A stretch of DNA of 64,000 nucleotides from Thiospirochaeta perfilievii (GTDB taxonomy: Bacteria; Spirochaetota; Spirochaetia; DSM-2461), in assembly GCF_008329945.1 (NCBI RefSeq), contig NZ_CP035807.1, positions 1,488,001 through 1,552,000 of the forward strand, in the 5' to 3' direction. The notes below the pieces were generated by a model, which saw only the letters and a list, made by a program, of their open reading frames with translations, was not told where the DNA came from and ran no database searches. This document shows positions 10,032-19,784 of the stretch, piece by piece. A program made the position numbers and the translations under genes. How positions within the stretch are numbered: the first letter of the stretch is position 1; every line of letters starts with the position of its first letter.

Positions 10032-12011
10032 TTAGTTAACTGAAAATGCAACATCAGTTAAATAGAAAGTACCTGCACCCCAGCAAAAAATACCAAACTG
10101 GTTTGTCGCTGACATATCGCCAAAAACGCTTAGTGGAATTTCTACTTGAGTCCAACCATTACCAAGATCTGTTCCGTAATCAGCAATTACAAAAGTTAAC
10201 TCTGCATTAGTAGCAAGATCCATTTTAACAACAACTTCAGAATAATCAGTTGTTTTCATTTTAAAAGATATAGCAGTTTTATCTGTAAAATCACCTGCTG
10301 TATATCCTACAAATGCAGCAACTGCAACATCACCCCAACCAGTACCAGAAACAACCATTAATGCTGGATTATATACTTGATCTGTGGCATCTGAATGAGT
10401 AGAACCCGAGTTCCATAAATCAGTTGTACCTGCAAAATTTTCTGTTTCTGTTGACGCCCATACATATTGATCAAAGATAAAAGCATTAGGTATTCGACTT
10501 GCAGCATTAAAAGCAGTTGTTGCATCAGCAAGAGTTGTTACAGCAGCTTCTATTTCAGCGTCAGTTGAAGCAGGATTATCCATTACAGCCTGTGCTGCAG
10601 TTATTGCTTCTGCATATGCAGTGTAATCAGATTCTACTTCTGTATTACCTGGCTCTGTACCAAATGGATGAGAAGTAAGTGATACTTCAGCATCAGCAAT
10701 TGGCTGGAATAATTTATGTACTTGTGTTTCTGAATAAGTAATATCATCAATATAATAAGTTTCTTCTTCTGTCATAACACCGTCATGGTTAGGAATTAAA
10801 ACAAGTTTATTTTGGCCTTCATTTAAAGTACCAAAATCAAAACTTAAAGTTTCCCATTCGCTTGAAGTAGTGGTATAAGCAACAACTTCCTGATAACCTG
10901 CAGCTGCACCCTCAATTTTAAATGTAAACTTCTGTCCTACAGCTGGTGAGTATAGTTTTAACTCAAATACTGCAGTAGAACCTACATTAAACGCTCTAGT
11001 ATCTATTATTGCTAAAGCCCATGCTGCCGCATCTACTGGTTTAATTACTTTAAGTACGTTATTTGTATTATCTAATGGATCAACATCAATTGAAGTTATT
11101 GAACCAGAATCTGCAACAACCTCTGGAGCTGGATCTTCATCAAAGTTATATATAGTAGTAAAAACATAAGAAATAGTAGCTTTAAAGTCAGCTATTGCAG
11201 TGTTTAAAGCTACTTTTGCAGCATCTATATCTGCAATAGTTATAGCTGCATCTTTTGAAACAATTACAGCATCTAGAGCTGTTTGGAAAGTTTCTTTTGA
11301 ACCAACACCATACTCACCACTAGCTGTACCCTCTACAGCAGCATCATGTAATGCTTGAGCTAAAGTTAGATCAGCTTCAAAGTTGAATAAATCGATGTCA
11401 AACTGCGTATATCTAGCAGCTTCAAAAACCTCAGTTGCTGTAGCTAGAGCCACTATTGCATCATTTAATTCCTGTAAAGTAGGAGCTGTTGGCCGATCAT
11501 CAGCAAGTAGAGCAACCACAACGCCCCTCGCTATAGAGAAGTTAGCAGAATCGGCTATAGATATGCCACCTACAACAAAAGCTGTCCCAACACTTCCACC
11601 TAAAACATCCGCAGTTGCTAAAGCTGCTGTTAGATCAGCTTTAGCACTTGCCAACTCTGAATCTTCTAAACTCTGCTGAGTAATAATTGCATCATTAAAT
11701 GCTACGGTTGCAGTAGCTAGAGTGGTTACAGCAGCGTTTACATCAGTTTGTGTTACTCCTGAATCTTCATTAACGCCCTCAGCTACAGTTATAGCATCAT
11801 CGTAAGCCGAAGCAGCATCAGCAGGCACATTTCCAACATCAGAACCAACAGTAGTTCCTTCTAATAATGTGTTAGCATTTCCTATAGCTGCTACTAATAT
11901 GCTTTTATCAACAGTTACTCCATCATCAGCTGGGAACAACAGATCACATGAAGTAATTAGTAGTGAAAACAATACTAAAAACACAATAAAAAAGTTCTTT
12001 TTTTTCATCAA
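10032..12011 (-). CDS. Surface lipoprotein with FIVAR-like helical repeats and carbohydrate-binding-like domains
   Basis: This 659-residue protein has a lipoprotein signal (LLITSC). Residues of about 35-280 and again about 440-505 form Ala-rich helical repeats (patterns such as DAITVAEGV, AAVTTLATATVAFNDA) resembling FIVAR or sugar-binding three-helix modules. Two beta-rich segments, about 290-430 and 515-659, end in TYYIDDITYS and AGTFYLTDVAFSV, strands typical of CBM-like jelly rolls. No catalytic motif is seen. Its place between a GH17 lipoprotein and a secreted GH-like protein suggests it captures or displays glucan at the surface (inference). Codon use is richer in GC than the neighbours in the Ala-rich part. 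I do not recognise a named family for the whole protein. Confidence 0.75.
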   Translation of the reverse strand: MMKKKNFFIVFLVLFSLLITSCDLLFPADDGVTVDKSILVAAIGNANTLLEGTTVGSDVGNVPADAASAYDDAITVAEGVNEDSGVTQTDVNAAVTTLATATVAFNDAIITQQSLEDSELASAKADLTAALATADVLGGSVGTAFVVGGISIADSANFSIARGVVVALLADDRPTAPTLQELNDAIVALATATEVFEAARYTQFDIDLFNFEADLTLAQALHDAAVEGTASGEYGVGSKETFQTALDAVIVSKDAAITIADIDAAKVALNTAIADFKATISYVFTTIYNFDEDPAPEVVADSGSITSIDVDPLDNTNNVLKVIKPVDAAAWALAIIDTRAFNVGSTAVFELKLYSPAVGQKFTFKIEGAAAGYQEVVAYTTTSSEWETLSFDFGTLNEGQNKLVLIPNHDGVMTEEETYYIDDITYSETQVHKLFQPIADAEVSLTSHPFGTEPGNTEVESDYTAYAEAITAAQAVMDNPASTDAEIEAAVTTLADATTAFNAASRIPNAFIFDQYVWASTETENFAGTTDLWNSGSTHSDATDQVYNPALMVVSGTGWGDVAVAAFVGYTAGDFTDKTAISFKMKTTDYSEVVVKMDLATNAELTFVIADYGTDLGNGWTQVEIPLSVFGDMSATNQFGIFCWGAGTFYLTDVAFSVN

Positions 12012-12036
12012 AATCTCCTAATTTTTTTATATTATT

Positions 12037-15000
12037 TTAGTAGCTCATGCTACTGTAAATACCTATTTCCATATCATACTCTCGAGTAGCGTCGGCTATA
12101 TCTGAGTATTCACTATATGTTTTTTGCCTAGCAAAAATTCCAATTTTTGATGTTGAAACTGAGAATTTAGGTTTATCAAAAAAGTATGCTAAATCGACTT
12201 TCCACTGTAATGGGTATGTAATATTCCAATCTCTTTGCCACTCATTAGAGTTCTCAAAACCCCAACCATTTAGCAATATATTCCCCTCTAGAGCTAGTTT
12301 GTTATATTTAACTTTTAGATCAGCTCCCATTGAACGAGTTAATCTGTTAGAACCATCATCTAAAGGAACTAAATCAGTACCAAAACTCTGTTGTACACCA
12401 ATGAAGTAGTCAAAACCGATTTTAAACTGGGGTAGAGGATTACTTATTGTTTTTAACTTTACAGACCAAAGGTTTTCACATGCTTCCATTGGAGAGGAAA
12501 ATGCATACTCTGTTGTAGAGTTAGCCTTAAACTTCCCTATATCAGAGACTCCTGTGGACAAGATATATAGAAGGGATATAGATCCAGCGAATTTTGCTTC
12601 TTCTATATCAAATGCATTCCAGTCATGAAACCAAGTTGCTCCTGTTGGGTCAAAGGTAATAACCATTTCACCTTCTAGAGTTTCACGGTTGTGATACACA
12701 TAAAATGGAGCTGTTAATGGGTTTCTATTACCTGAAGTATCTGGGCCAACTAAAGGAGAGATACTTCTTCCCACAATATCAAATGTTAAATCGGAATAAA
12801 CAATCTTCGCTCCGATATTAATTTCCTGCCTATTACCAAGACCACTATCTGCTTTAAATAAACCACCCCTTGCCATCATTGCATTTGTATCAGCAACAAG
12901 ACCTGAATAGACATATCTACCATAAAGCTCTGTATATCTAAAAATCTTTGTAGATAAGTCTACTTTCCCTGATAATGAATCTAACAAAGTTATCTCTTTA
13001 CTGCTTAAACCACCATCAGTAGAATATGTCTCTCCTACTTTGTCAGACCCAGCAAAATAACCACCTGCAATAACATCAACATATGGATACATTTCAAAAT
13101 GACCGGACAAGCTTGCAGATTGAGTGGTGTTCTCCCCAACTTCAATCTCTTTGACATCAAAATCCTGCTGTATTAAAGCTGCAAAACCATACTGAGCTGT
13201 TCCGCTATTCATATCCTTTGTATACTTAGCAATTGCTTGGGGTCTTGCTCCATAATATATTTCAGGACCAGCATATATTTTAAGACCATCTAATGAACCA
13301 TTACCTGTAAACATTAGACCGTAGGGAGCTAACGAACCATTTAAATCCATACCATCCATATCAAATGATTCAGGCATCATATTAAAATAGTCACCTTCAA
13401 GATACCAATCAGCAAGCCCTGTATGAAAATAACCGTTAATGTCAAAAAGTGGATTTGTATACTCAAATGAACCACTATATAGCTGAACAGGTTCTTGATT
13501 TACATTAGGATCAGTAAATAGGGGGTCATATGTAGAACCACGAAACTTAACACTTACATCTCCTGTTAAATTTTCCACAGGCTTAAACCCAAATGTTAAT
13601 GTTAACTCCTCAGACCTTCTCTCTGTTAACTCTGGAAGTTGATATAGAGCTGGATTGCTATCTTTAGCTGCTTGAACTTCAAGGTTGGAAAATGATTCAG
13701 AGAAATTAAGGTCTAACTTAATACCATCAATAGAAACAAAGTCTAATTTCTGTTCATTTTTGGTAACATTTGCTTCACCTAAAGATACAAATTTTATAGG
13801 ATCAATTTTAGCAAAATGCTCTTCTACCTCTTCGGGAGTACTGTCGTACATTGAAAGTGACCATATATCACCTAAGGTATAAAATGCAGCTCTAGGGATT
13901 CTTCTATTAATACCGGCTTTTTTTAATTGGCTCTGGGCAACAATACCAAACCACTCTTCGTTCATATTTGGAGTTCCTGTCTCGGCATCAAATCTATAAC
14001 CACCATTTGTCCAGGAACCAACTGTAGCATGCACATCTAAGTGGCTATCTAAACCATTTTTCCACCACTCATCAATCCATTCAAAGACAAATCCACCTAC
14101 AGCATTTTGATACTTACCCTTACCATAACTTTGAGAATAGATCTCTTTCCACTGATCTCTAATATATTGAGCTTGGTGATATTGGTCTTCTGTATCTGTT
14201 TTTGTATTGTATGCATCAGCCCCAAACTCGGTAAAAACAACAGGAACATTCAATCCTTGAATACTCTTGTAAAATAGGTCAGAGGCTTCACTACCCCTAT
14301 AGGTATTAACACCCATAATTTTCATACTTGGAACTAATGCTTCGATTATATTTAAGTACTGAATATCCCCATTTACTATTCCAGATGGGTGATTATGGTC
14401 AAGTCTTCTAGCAACTTCCAAAACCTCTTCATAAAGGCTATAAAGATATCCCGCTCGAGCCTCCATACGTTGTCCCGTAGGAAGGTTTTCAATATTATCA
14501 CTCTCCCACTCTAGCCCGTAGTTATTTTCGTTACCAAACATAAACATTAAGACCCCGGGAGTATTTCTATAATCTTTAATTACTCTAAATGCCTCTTCTT
14601 TAATGGCTTCTCGAGTATAAAAATCTGAATAATCTGTTCTAGCATGCCACTTTCCATTAACTGTTACCCCATATCTACCAAATGTGTAGTTTACTATTGT
14701 GTAGATACCATGTTGAAAATATAGATACTCTATCCATCTAGCAGGAACTTCACTAAAAACACGAATCGAATTGACACCAATCTGCTTCATTAGCTCCGCA
14801 TCTGTATCTATCATTCTTTTAATAAACTCATCAGACTGGGACCATAAATCATAGGTATATTTCTCTCCTATTGGAGTAAATGCCCATACTACACCCTTGA
14901 CTTCAAATGGCTTTTTATCTACAAACAGCCTAAAACCGTTGTCATCCTGTTTTATCTCTACTTTATTCACCTGTGCAACAGTCTGAAAACCAATTAAGGC

Positions 15001-15039
15001 AAGTAGAAGTAGTAATATTACTCTATTTATTGTTCTCAT
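12037..15039 (-). CDS. Secreted GH2-type TIM-barrel glycosidase fused to an outer-membrane barrel-like C-terminal half
   Basis: This 1000-residue protein starts with a cleavable-type signal peptide ending near TVAQ. Residues of about 28-420 resemble the catalytic TIM barrel of GH2/GH5-like enzymes: FGNENNYG (E171, acid/base candidate) and VVFTEFGADAY (E271, nucleophile candidate). The remaining 580 residues alternate hydrophobic and polar residues in long strands with many aromatics and Asp/Asn turns, and the chain ends in SSMSY, as outer-membrane barrels often end in an aromatic. I infer a catalytic domain held at the outer membrane by its own barrel. The gene sits 2 bp after the CBM9-like gene and 25 bp before the FIVAR-like lipoprotein, so it is part of the glucan operon. 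Substrate cannot be assigned. Confidence 0.7.
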   Translation of the reverse strand: MRTINRVILLLLLALIGFQTVAQVNKVEIKQDDNGFRLFVDKKPFEVKGVVWAFTPIGEKYTYDLWSQSDEFIKRMIDTDAELMKQIGVNSIRVFSEVPARWIEYLYFQHGIYTIVNYTFGRYGVTVNGKWHARTDYSDFYTREAIKEEAFRVIKDYRNTPGVLMFMFGNENNYGLEWESDNIENLPTGQRMEARAGYLYSLYEEVLEVARRLDHNHPSGIVNGDIQYLNIIEALVPSMKIMGVNTYRGSEASDLFYKSIQGLNVPVVFTEFGADAYNTKTDTEDQYHQAQYIRDQWKEIYSQSYGKGKYQNAVGGFVFEWIDEWWKNGLDSHLDVHATVGSWTNGGYRFDAETGTPNMNEEWFGIVAQSQLKKAGINRRIPRAAFYTLGDIWSLSMYDSTPEEVEEHFAKIDPIKFVSLGEANVTKNEQKLDFVSIDGIKLDLNFSESFSNLEVQAAKDSNPALYQLPELTERRSEELTLTFGFKPVENLTGDVSVKFRGSTYDPLFTDPNVNQEPVQLYSGSFEYTNPLFDINGYFHTGLADWYLEGDYFNMMPESFDMDGMDLNGSLAPYGLMFTGNGSLDGLKIYAGPEIYYGARPQAIAKYTKDMNSGTAQYGFAALIQQDFDVKEIEVGENTTQSASLSGHFEMYPYVDVIAGGYFAGSDKVGETYSTDGGLSSKEITLLDSLSGKVDLSTKIFRYTELYGRYVYSGLVADTNAMMARGGLFKADSGLGNRQEINIGAKIVYSDLTFDIVGRSISPLVGPDTSGNRNPLTAPFYVYHNRETLEGEMVITFDPTGATWFHDWNAFDIEEAKFAGSISLLYILSTGVSDIGKFKANSTTEYAFSSPMEACENLWSVKLKTISNPLPQFKIGFDYFIGVQQSFGTDLVPLDDGSNRLTRSMGADLKVKYNKLALEGNILLNGWGFENSNEWQRDWNITYPLQWKVDLAYFFDKPKFSVSTSKIGIFARQKTYSEYSDIADATREYDMEIGIYSSMSY

Positions 15040-15041
15040 CT

Positions 15042-15821
15042 TTACTCCTCACCTTTTTTAACAACTTGACCCTTACCCCATACAGAGGCATCATTCCATG
15101 GGTCATCCTTTTCACTCATCCAGTGAACTAATCTATCCCTCTCTGTGTCATCAGCATCATTTAACTGAAACTCACACTTAATCTTCTGACCAGGCTTTAA
15201 CTCTTTTATCATTAGTATTGAAAGGGGAATTGCAGCTTCTACCTCATATCCATCTTCGTTATAAGAAAAAGCAGCAGAAACTTGGGATGTTTTTGTAACA
15301 TCATTTATTGAAACTTCAAAAGCAAAGGGATCGTCTTTACTTACAGGAACTAATCTTATCTGGTTATCTGTCATCTTATATTTCTTATGGGATGAGGTAT
15401 CTATACCAATAAACATCTCGACAGAGTCTCCCCTCCAGGCCATACTTCCAGAAAGTTTATTCTCATTTACTATGTCATCAGTTACTCTAGAATAGATAAA
15501 AAGTGTAGAACCATCAGTTTTTAAAACAAACCGAGCCTCACCATCTTTTGGATCATGACTAGAACCTAATACAACAACCCTTGTTGTTGGTCCATCAAAA
15601 CCTTCCCACTCCCCAAAAATCCCATCGATAACAGGTATTTCATCAACCCAATAAACAGGAGTCACTTCACCAACTGGCGGTTTTATTCTATTAGCAGAAG
15701 CTTCAGCCATACTCTCATTCCATGGAGATGGTACAGGCTTTTTTTCTGTAGTGGTCAAACTAAACCCGCTAACAACTACAAACAAAAGTATTGTTTGCGC
15801 CAACATAATCTTTTTTAACAT
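15042..15821 (-). CDS. Exported CBM9-like carbohydrate-binding protein
   Basis: The open frame extends to 15980, but the segment MLKKIMLAQTILLFVVVSG is a signal peptide preceded by AAAGGAAGAG, so the ATG at 15821 is the better start (259 residues). The mature protein has the CBM9/DOMON-like opening VYWVDEIPVIDGIFGEWEG, a central RGDSVEMFIGID strand, and a closing WNDASVWGKGQV segment. These are standard for the family-9-like binding fold. It is the first gene of the minus-strand glucan cluster, diverging from the ROK regulator gene. A palindrome matching the one at 6185 lies inside its first codons. It probably binds sugar at the surface or in the periplasm. Confidence 0.8.
   Translation of the reverse strand: MLKKIMLAQTILLFVVVSGFSLTTTEKKPVPSPWNESMAEASANRIKPPVGEVTPVYWVDEIPVIDGIFGEWEGFDGPTTRVVVLGSSHDPKDGEARFVLKTDGSTLFIYSRVTDDIVNENKLSGSMAWRGDSVEMFIGIDTSSHKKYKMTDNQIRLVPVSKDDPFAFEVSINDVTKTSQVSAAFSYNEDGYEVEAAIPLSILMIKELKPGQKIKCEFQLNDADDTERDRLVHWMSEKDDPWNDASVWGKGQVVKKGEE
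15792..15805. promoter_or_regulatory. Putative operator, second copy of the TGTTTRCGYMAACA motif
   Basis: TGTTTGCGCCAACA lies 16-29 bases inside the CBM9-like gene, counted from its ATG. It matches the palindrome at 6185-6198 in 12 of 14 positions. A repressor bound here would block elongation or initiation. It is also coding sequence, so chance is possible. Confidence 0.4.
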
Positions 15822-16019
15822 ATCTCTTCCTTTAAAATTATATATAGGGCCTAAAAAAAATAGACTTAATCCATAGTTAGTTTCTTTCTTACTCAAACAT
15901 ACTAAATCTGAAAATAGATTATCGTCAAGCTTTAAATAGCAAATTAGGGAATAAATAGTTTGCTTAGTATAAAAACACATATTTTACTTATATGGTTTGT
16001 TGCTAAAAGAAACCAACCA

Positions 16020-16048
16020 TTGACTCGTAAAGGTTTATGGAATAGGAT
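16020..16048 (+). promoter_or_regulatory. Sigma-70-type promoter of the ROK regulator gene
   Basis: TTGACT and TAGGAT are separated by exactly 17 bases. The start codon at 16055 begins only 6 bases after the -10 box, so this would give a leaderless or nearly leaderless message unless a different promoter is used. Confidence 0.5.
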
Positions 16049-16054
16049 TTAAAA

Positions 16055-17209
16055 ATGCAAACTCAATACTCATATAATGCTTCTAGGGTGTTACAAACAG
16101 TCTGGCAGCATGATTCAACAAGTAGAACGTTAATCTCTAAAGAGCTAGGTCTAAACAAATCGACTATTACTAAACTATTAACACCAATGATTGAGAACAA
16201 TATAATTGTAGCAGTTGAAAAACAAGCTAGTGGGCAACAGGGCGGCCGAAAAGCCGAAGTTCTATCTATAAACGAAAAGTTTGGAGTTGTTATTGGGATT
16301 GAGATCCATACATCGTTTTCAGCAATCTGCATAACAGACTTAAAGGGGAACATTTTAGTTACTAACAAGTTTCAGAATAATGACTCTCTTGAAAGTTTCC
16401 AAGAACTAATAGAGTTTGTAATAGATTCTTCAGTTTCTATTTGTAAAAGACGTCAATACAATATTATTGGAGCAACTCTAGGTGTTTCAGGTGTGATAAA
16501 TCCCTACGAAGGTATTATTTACAGGTCAAACCCATTGGGCATTGATACGCCTGTAAAAATATACCAAAAACTAGATAAGTACCCATTCCCTATACTTGTA
16601 GAGAATGATGCAAACTGTTGTTGTTATACTCAACAAATACCCTCAGAGAATAACCGAACACGAAATTTTATTTGTATTTTAGGGGAGTTCCGAAAGGCTA
16701 CAAGGCTCTCTAAAAATGAAAGTGGTATTGCTATTGGTATTGGTATAATGATTAAGGAGAGCATTTTACACGGTGAGGACTTTTCTGCAGGAGAGTTTCA
16801 AAGTCTCTATAAAAGCGAGGAGAACCCATCCCAATTTGATTTAAAACCTGAAGAGATTCAAAATATTCAAGATGATGAAGTTTTATTAAAAAAGGTTCTA
16901 AGGGAACTATCTAGAAATATATCACTCCTAGTTAACACACTAAATATCTCCTTAGTATATTTTGAAGGAAATATTACTGATTATCAATTTATGCTTAAAC
17001 CAATTTTAAGGGACGAAATCCAGAGGAACTGGAACTATGATAATCAGGTAGATTGTCAAATACAGTTTTCAGAAAAAAGAGACTTCGCTGTTGCCCATGG
17101 AGCTGCATGCTGCTTCTTGGAAAAGCTCTTCTCACCATCCAAATTTTGGGAAGATAGGAAGGAGTACTACCCTTCAGGAATTGATCTTTTTAATTTTATT
17201 AATAATTAA
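16055..17209 (+). CDS. ROK-family transcriptional regulator (NagC/XylR/Mlc type)
   Basis: This 384-residue protein has an N-terminal winged helix (SRTLISKELGLNKSTITKLL, about 25-45) followed by a ROK domain. The ROK part has the ATP/sugar-fold segments GVVIGIEIHTSF, ATLGVSGVINPYEG and PILVENDANCCC. The usual ROK zinc-binding GH...CxCGxxGC cluster is not evident, so it is a regulator and not a sugar kinase. It is divergent from the CBM9-led glucan cluster and probably controls it or another nearby gene in response to a sugar or phosphosugar. Its 3' end overlaps the convergent gene by 11 bp. Confidence 0.88.
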   Translation: MQTQYSYNASRVLQTVWQHDSTSRTLISKELGLNKSTITKLLTPMIENNIIVAVEKQASGQQGGRKAEVLSINEKFGVVIGIEIHTSFSAICITDLKGNILVTNKFQNNDSLESFQELIEFVIDSSVSICKRRQYNIIGATLGVSGVINPYEGIIYRSNPLGIDTPVKIYQKLDKYPFPILVENDANCCCYTQQIPSENNRTRNFICILGEFRKATRLSKNESGIAIGIGIMIKESILHGEDFSAGEFQSLYKSEENPSQFDLKPEEIQNIQDDEVLLKKVLRELSRNISLLVNTLNISLVYFEGNITDYQFMLKPILRDEIQRNWNYDNQVDCQIQFSEKRDFAVAHGAACCFLEKLFSPSKFWEDRKEYYPSGIDLFNFINN

Positions 17210-18041
17210 CAATGTCTGAAACACCATAATGGTTTCCATTTATACCTATACTTACCCAAAACTGGGGTGAGTAAATGTGTTCCCGGCTAAAATAGTATGG
17301 ATCATTAGATAAATTACGTGCAGGAAAAAAGAAAAGGCCCATATTTATGGTAAAATCCTTTATTAATTTAATAACGCCCTGCCCACCAAAAATGAATCCA
17401 GACCTAATAAAATCAGAGTACTGGTCAACCATGTTAAAATACTGCTTATACCCCCCGGTAATATCAATTTGAAAATATTTAAAATCCAATAGATACTCTA
17501 GGGAGAGACTGCCTGATATAGGCTTTATTCCTGTAGGAACTTCCATATCCCATAGGCCTCTTAAAGTATCGTTTTCAAAGGCCACTGATTCAATATTATA
17601 ATATAAGTTAAAACCAATAGAGCTAGCAGCTTCTTCTTTTACATAACTTTCGTAAAGTGCAGGCAGGCCTCTATAGTCATGAATTTCGTTCTGAATCAAC
17701 TCCCCTCCTAAATTAGCCTTATATATAATAGATATTGAAGGAGAGAATATATAATCATTAACCATAAAATCGTAGGAAACAATTGTATCTACTAAGTCAT
17801 ACCTATAATTAAATTTTCTTGAGGTTACTACTTGATAATACTCTGATATTTGTAATTTATCTTTTTTACTTTTTGCAAATAGAGAGAATGTAAGAAAATC
17901 ATCAGCACCAATATACCTACCATTAACTCCATTCTCCATAGAACCTGTGTAGTTATCATTTAAAAAACCTGAAACAAAAGATGTTTCACCAAAAACGACA
18001 ACCACAAGGCTTAATAATAGAGTCAATAAAATTTTATTCAT
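17199..18041 (-). CDS. Exported protein of unknown function, possible outer-membrane beta-barrel
   Basis: A 280-residue protein with a signal peptide (MNKILLTLLLSLVVVVFGETS). The remainder is rich in aromatic and alternating residues, for example FQIDITGGYKQYF and FTINMGLFFFPARN, with no recognizable enzymatic motif. It fits a small outer-membrane barrel. I do not recognise the family. It is 9 bp downstream of the MCP gene on the same strand, so the two are probably cotranscribed, and it converges on the ROK gene. Confidence 0.6.
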   Translation of the reverse strand: MNKILLTLLLSLVVVVFGETSFVSGFLNDNYTGSMENGVNGRYIGADDFLTFSLFAKSKKDKLQISEYYQVVTSRKFNYRYDLVDTIVSYDFMVNDYIFSPSISIIYKANLGGELIQNEIHDYRGLPALYESYVKEEAASSIGFNLYYNIESVAFENDTLRGLWDMEVPTGIKPISGSLSLEYLLDFKYFQIDITGGYKQYFNMVDQYSDFIRSGFIFGGQGVIKLIKDFTINMGLFFFPARNLSNDPYYFSREHIYSPQFWVSIGINGNHYGVSDIVNY

Positions 18042-18050
18042 AAAGCTATA

Positions 18051-19661
18051 CTACAGCTTCTGAAATCCCTTTTCAAGCTTATGAAAGTTATTCATGTTAA
18101 CTTCGCCAATATCTTTTAACTCAATAGAGTCATTTACTATTGAAGAACTTAGCTCCTTAAGGTGGGAGACACTAATATCTGCCTCTTTTGACGACTCATA
18201 TATACCTTGAATAATTGAAACAATAGAGTCAATTGCTCTATCCATAATTGTTAAGGCATCAGTAACATCTTTATTTCCTTCCTGTACATTATTAACTGTA
18301 GAAAAAATCCTATTTGTCTCGGTAGACATTGTTCCCATACCAGAAATAATCTCTCTAAAAGACTCATAAACAGTATCAATCTGCTGGGTTATAATATTAA
18401 ATACCTTATGCAACTCTACCGCTGTATCATTAGAAACTTTAAACTGGGCAGTATTCTCTGTCATACTCTCTTTAATTATTTTAGAGTTTCGACTTGTCTC
18501 TTCTGCTAACTTTCTTATTTCATCGGCTACAACAGCAAAGCCCTTACCTGCTTCACCAGCATGGGCTGCTTCAATGGCAGCATTCATAGCAAGAAGATTT
18601 GTTCGACTAGATATGCCTTGAATAACATTTACAACGGATAAAATTTCTTCGGTGGATTGGGATAGAGCTTTTAATGAATTAAGGGTCTCCTCTAGTTTCT
18701 TAGTACCCATACTAGAAGACTCTGAAAGTTTATTTAATATTTCACCCTTCCTTTGAGCATCTGATGTCATATATTCAATTTGGGTAGTTATCTCTTTTGT
18801 TGCACTATACGAAGCCTTAATTGCAGCAGTTTGAGCATTGATCTTCTCCTCTACAACTCTTTTTGTCCTATCTAGCTCTTCATTTGAGTTTCGTCCAATC
18901 TCCGTATGCTTCATTAGAGTAGAAACTGTCTCCTCAAGGGAAGAGATATCTGTAGCAATATCATTACTATTAGTAGATGCTTTTTTAGCAGCCTCTAATA
19001 AAACCTCTCCCATATTAAAAGCAGACTTTGTAGAGTCAAAAAGGTCGGTAATTGATAATAAACTCTTATCACTCTTCTCCTTTTGACTATTTATTAAATC
19101 CATGTTTTTTTGTTGCATTCTAAATATCAAGTAGGCAAAGTTAGCTCCTAAAGCTAAAAATACAAATGAAATTAGAAACGCCCCTATCTGTAGACCTTCA
19201 CCACTAGCCTTTAACATAGGAATAGATAAAATATAAAAGAGTAATTGGCCTAATAAAGCACTTATTATCATACCTTTAAACTGAACCTTACTATAACATA
19301 AAAATGGGGCCATTACTAAGACAACAGTTATATAAGTTGAGTACATATATATGTCATTGAACTCTTTTTTATCTTGCAAGGCATATAAACCCCAAGCACA
19401 GGCTGTAAAAAAAACTACACTTATCTTACTTGTTAAATAATACCTTTTTCTTACAACTAAAATTGAATTTACCGCTAATACAGCTGCAACAAAAAGCTCT
19501 ACTCCACCAACAATAAAGTCAACTTGAATAAACCTAATTAGTGCAAATAACACAAAACCTACAGACAAGGAAAAATTGATAATAAAAAGAGTTTGTGCCT
19601 TCTGTTGCGTAACAATACCCTTATCCTTATATACTTCTTTAATTCTATTTAGTGATTTCAT
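18051..19661 (-). CDS. Methyl-accepting chemotaxis protein with multi-helix membrane sensor
   Basis: This 536-residue protein has about six predicted transmembrane helices in residues 25-190 and no large periplasmic loop. The cytoplasmic signalling domain follows, with the conserved hairpin tip [19 protein letters not shown] and the adjoining [19 protein letters not shown]. Lack of a periplasmic ligand domain suggests that it senses membrane state, light, energy or a small membrane-permeable ligand, or works with a partner (inference). It diverges from the histidine kinase gene 123 bp away. Confidence 0.92.
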   Translation of the reverse strand: MKSLNRIKEVYKDKGIVTQQKAQTLFIINFSLSVGFVLFALIRFIQVDFIVGGVELFVAAVLAVNSILVVRKRYYLTSKISVVFFTACAWGLYALQDKKEFNDIYMYSTYITVVLVMAPFLCYSKVQFKGMIISALLGQLLFYILSIPMLKASGEGLQIGAFLISFVFLALGANFAYLIFRMQQKNMDLINSQKEKSDKSLLSITDLFDSTKSAFNMGEVLLEAAKKASTNSNDIATDISSLEETVSTLMKHTEIGRNSNEELDRTKRVVEEKINAQTAAIKASYSATKEITTQIEYMTSDAQRKGEILNKLSESSSMGTKKLEETLNSLKALSQSTEEILSVVNVIQGISSRTNLLAMNAAIEAAHAGEAGKGFAVVADEIRKLAEETSRNSKIIKESMTENTAQFKVSNDTAVELHKVFNIITQQIDTVYESFREIISGMGTMSTETNRIFSTVNNVQEGNKDVTDALTIMDRAIDSIVSIIQGIYESSKEADISVSHLKELSSSIVNDSIELKDIGEVNMNNFHKLEKGFQKL

Positions 19662-19784
19662 TAAAACTCCTATACTAAATTAAATAATAGATTGTACTTA
19701 GATAAAGGTCAAATATTCTCTTAGAATTCTTTTTTGATTGATTTAAACAGAGTGTAGATTTAATATATTCCTTATGAGGCTAAT

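Noticed and set aside
15822-15980. N-terminal extension of the CBM9-like protein
   Set aside because: A good ribosome binding site and a signal peptide start at 15821; an extension would bury the signal.
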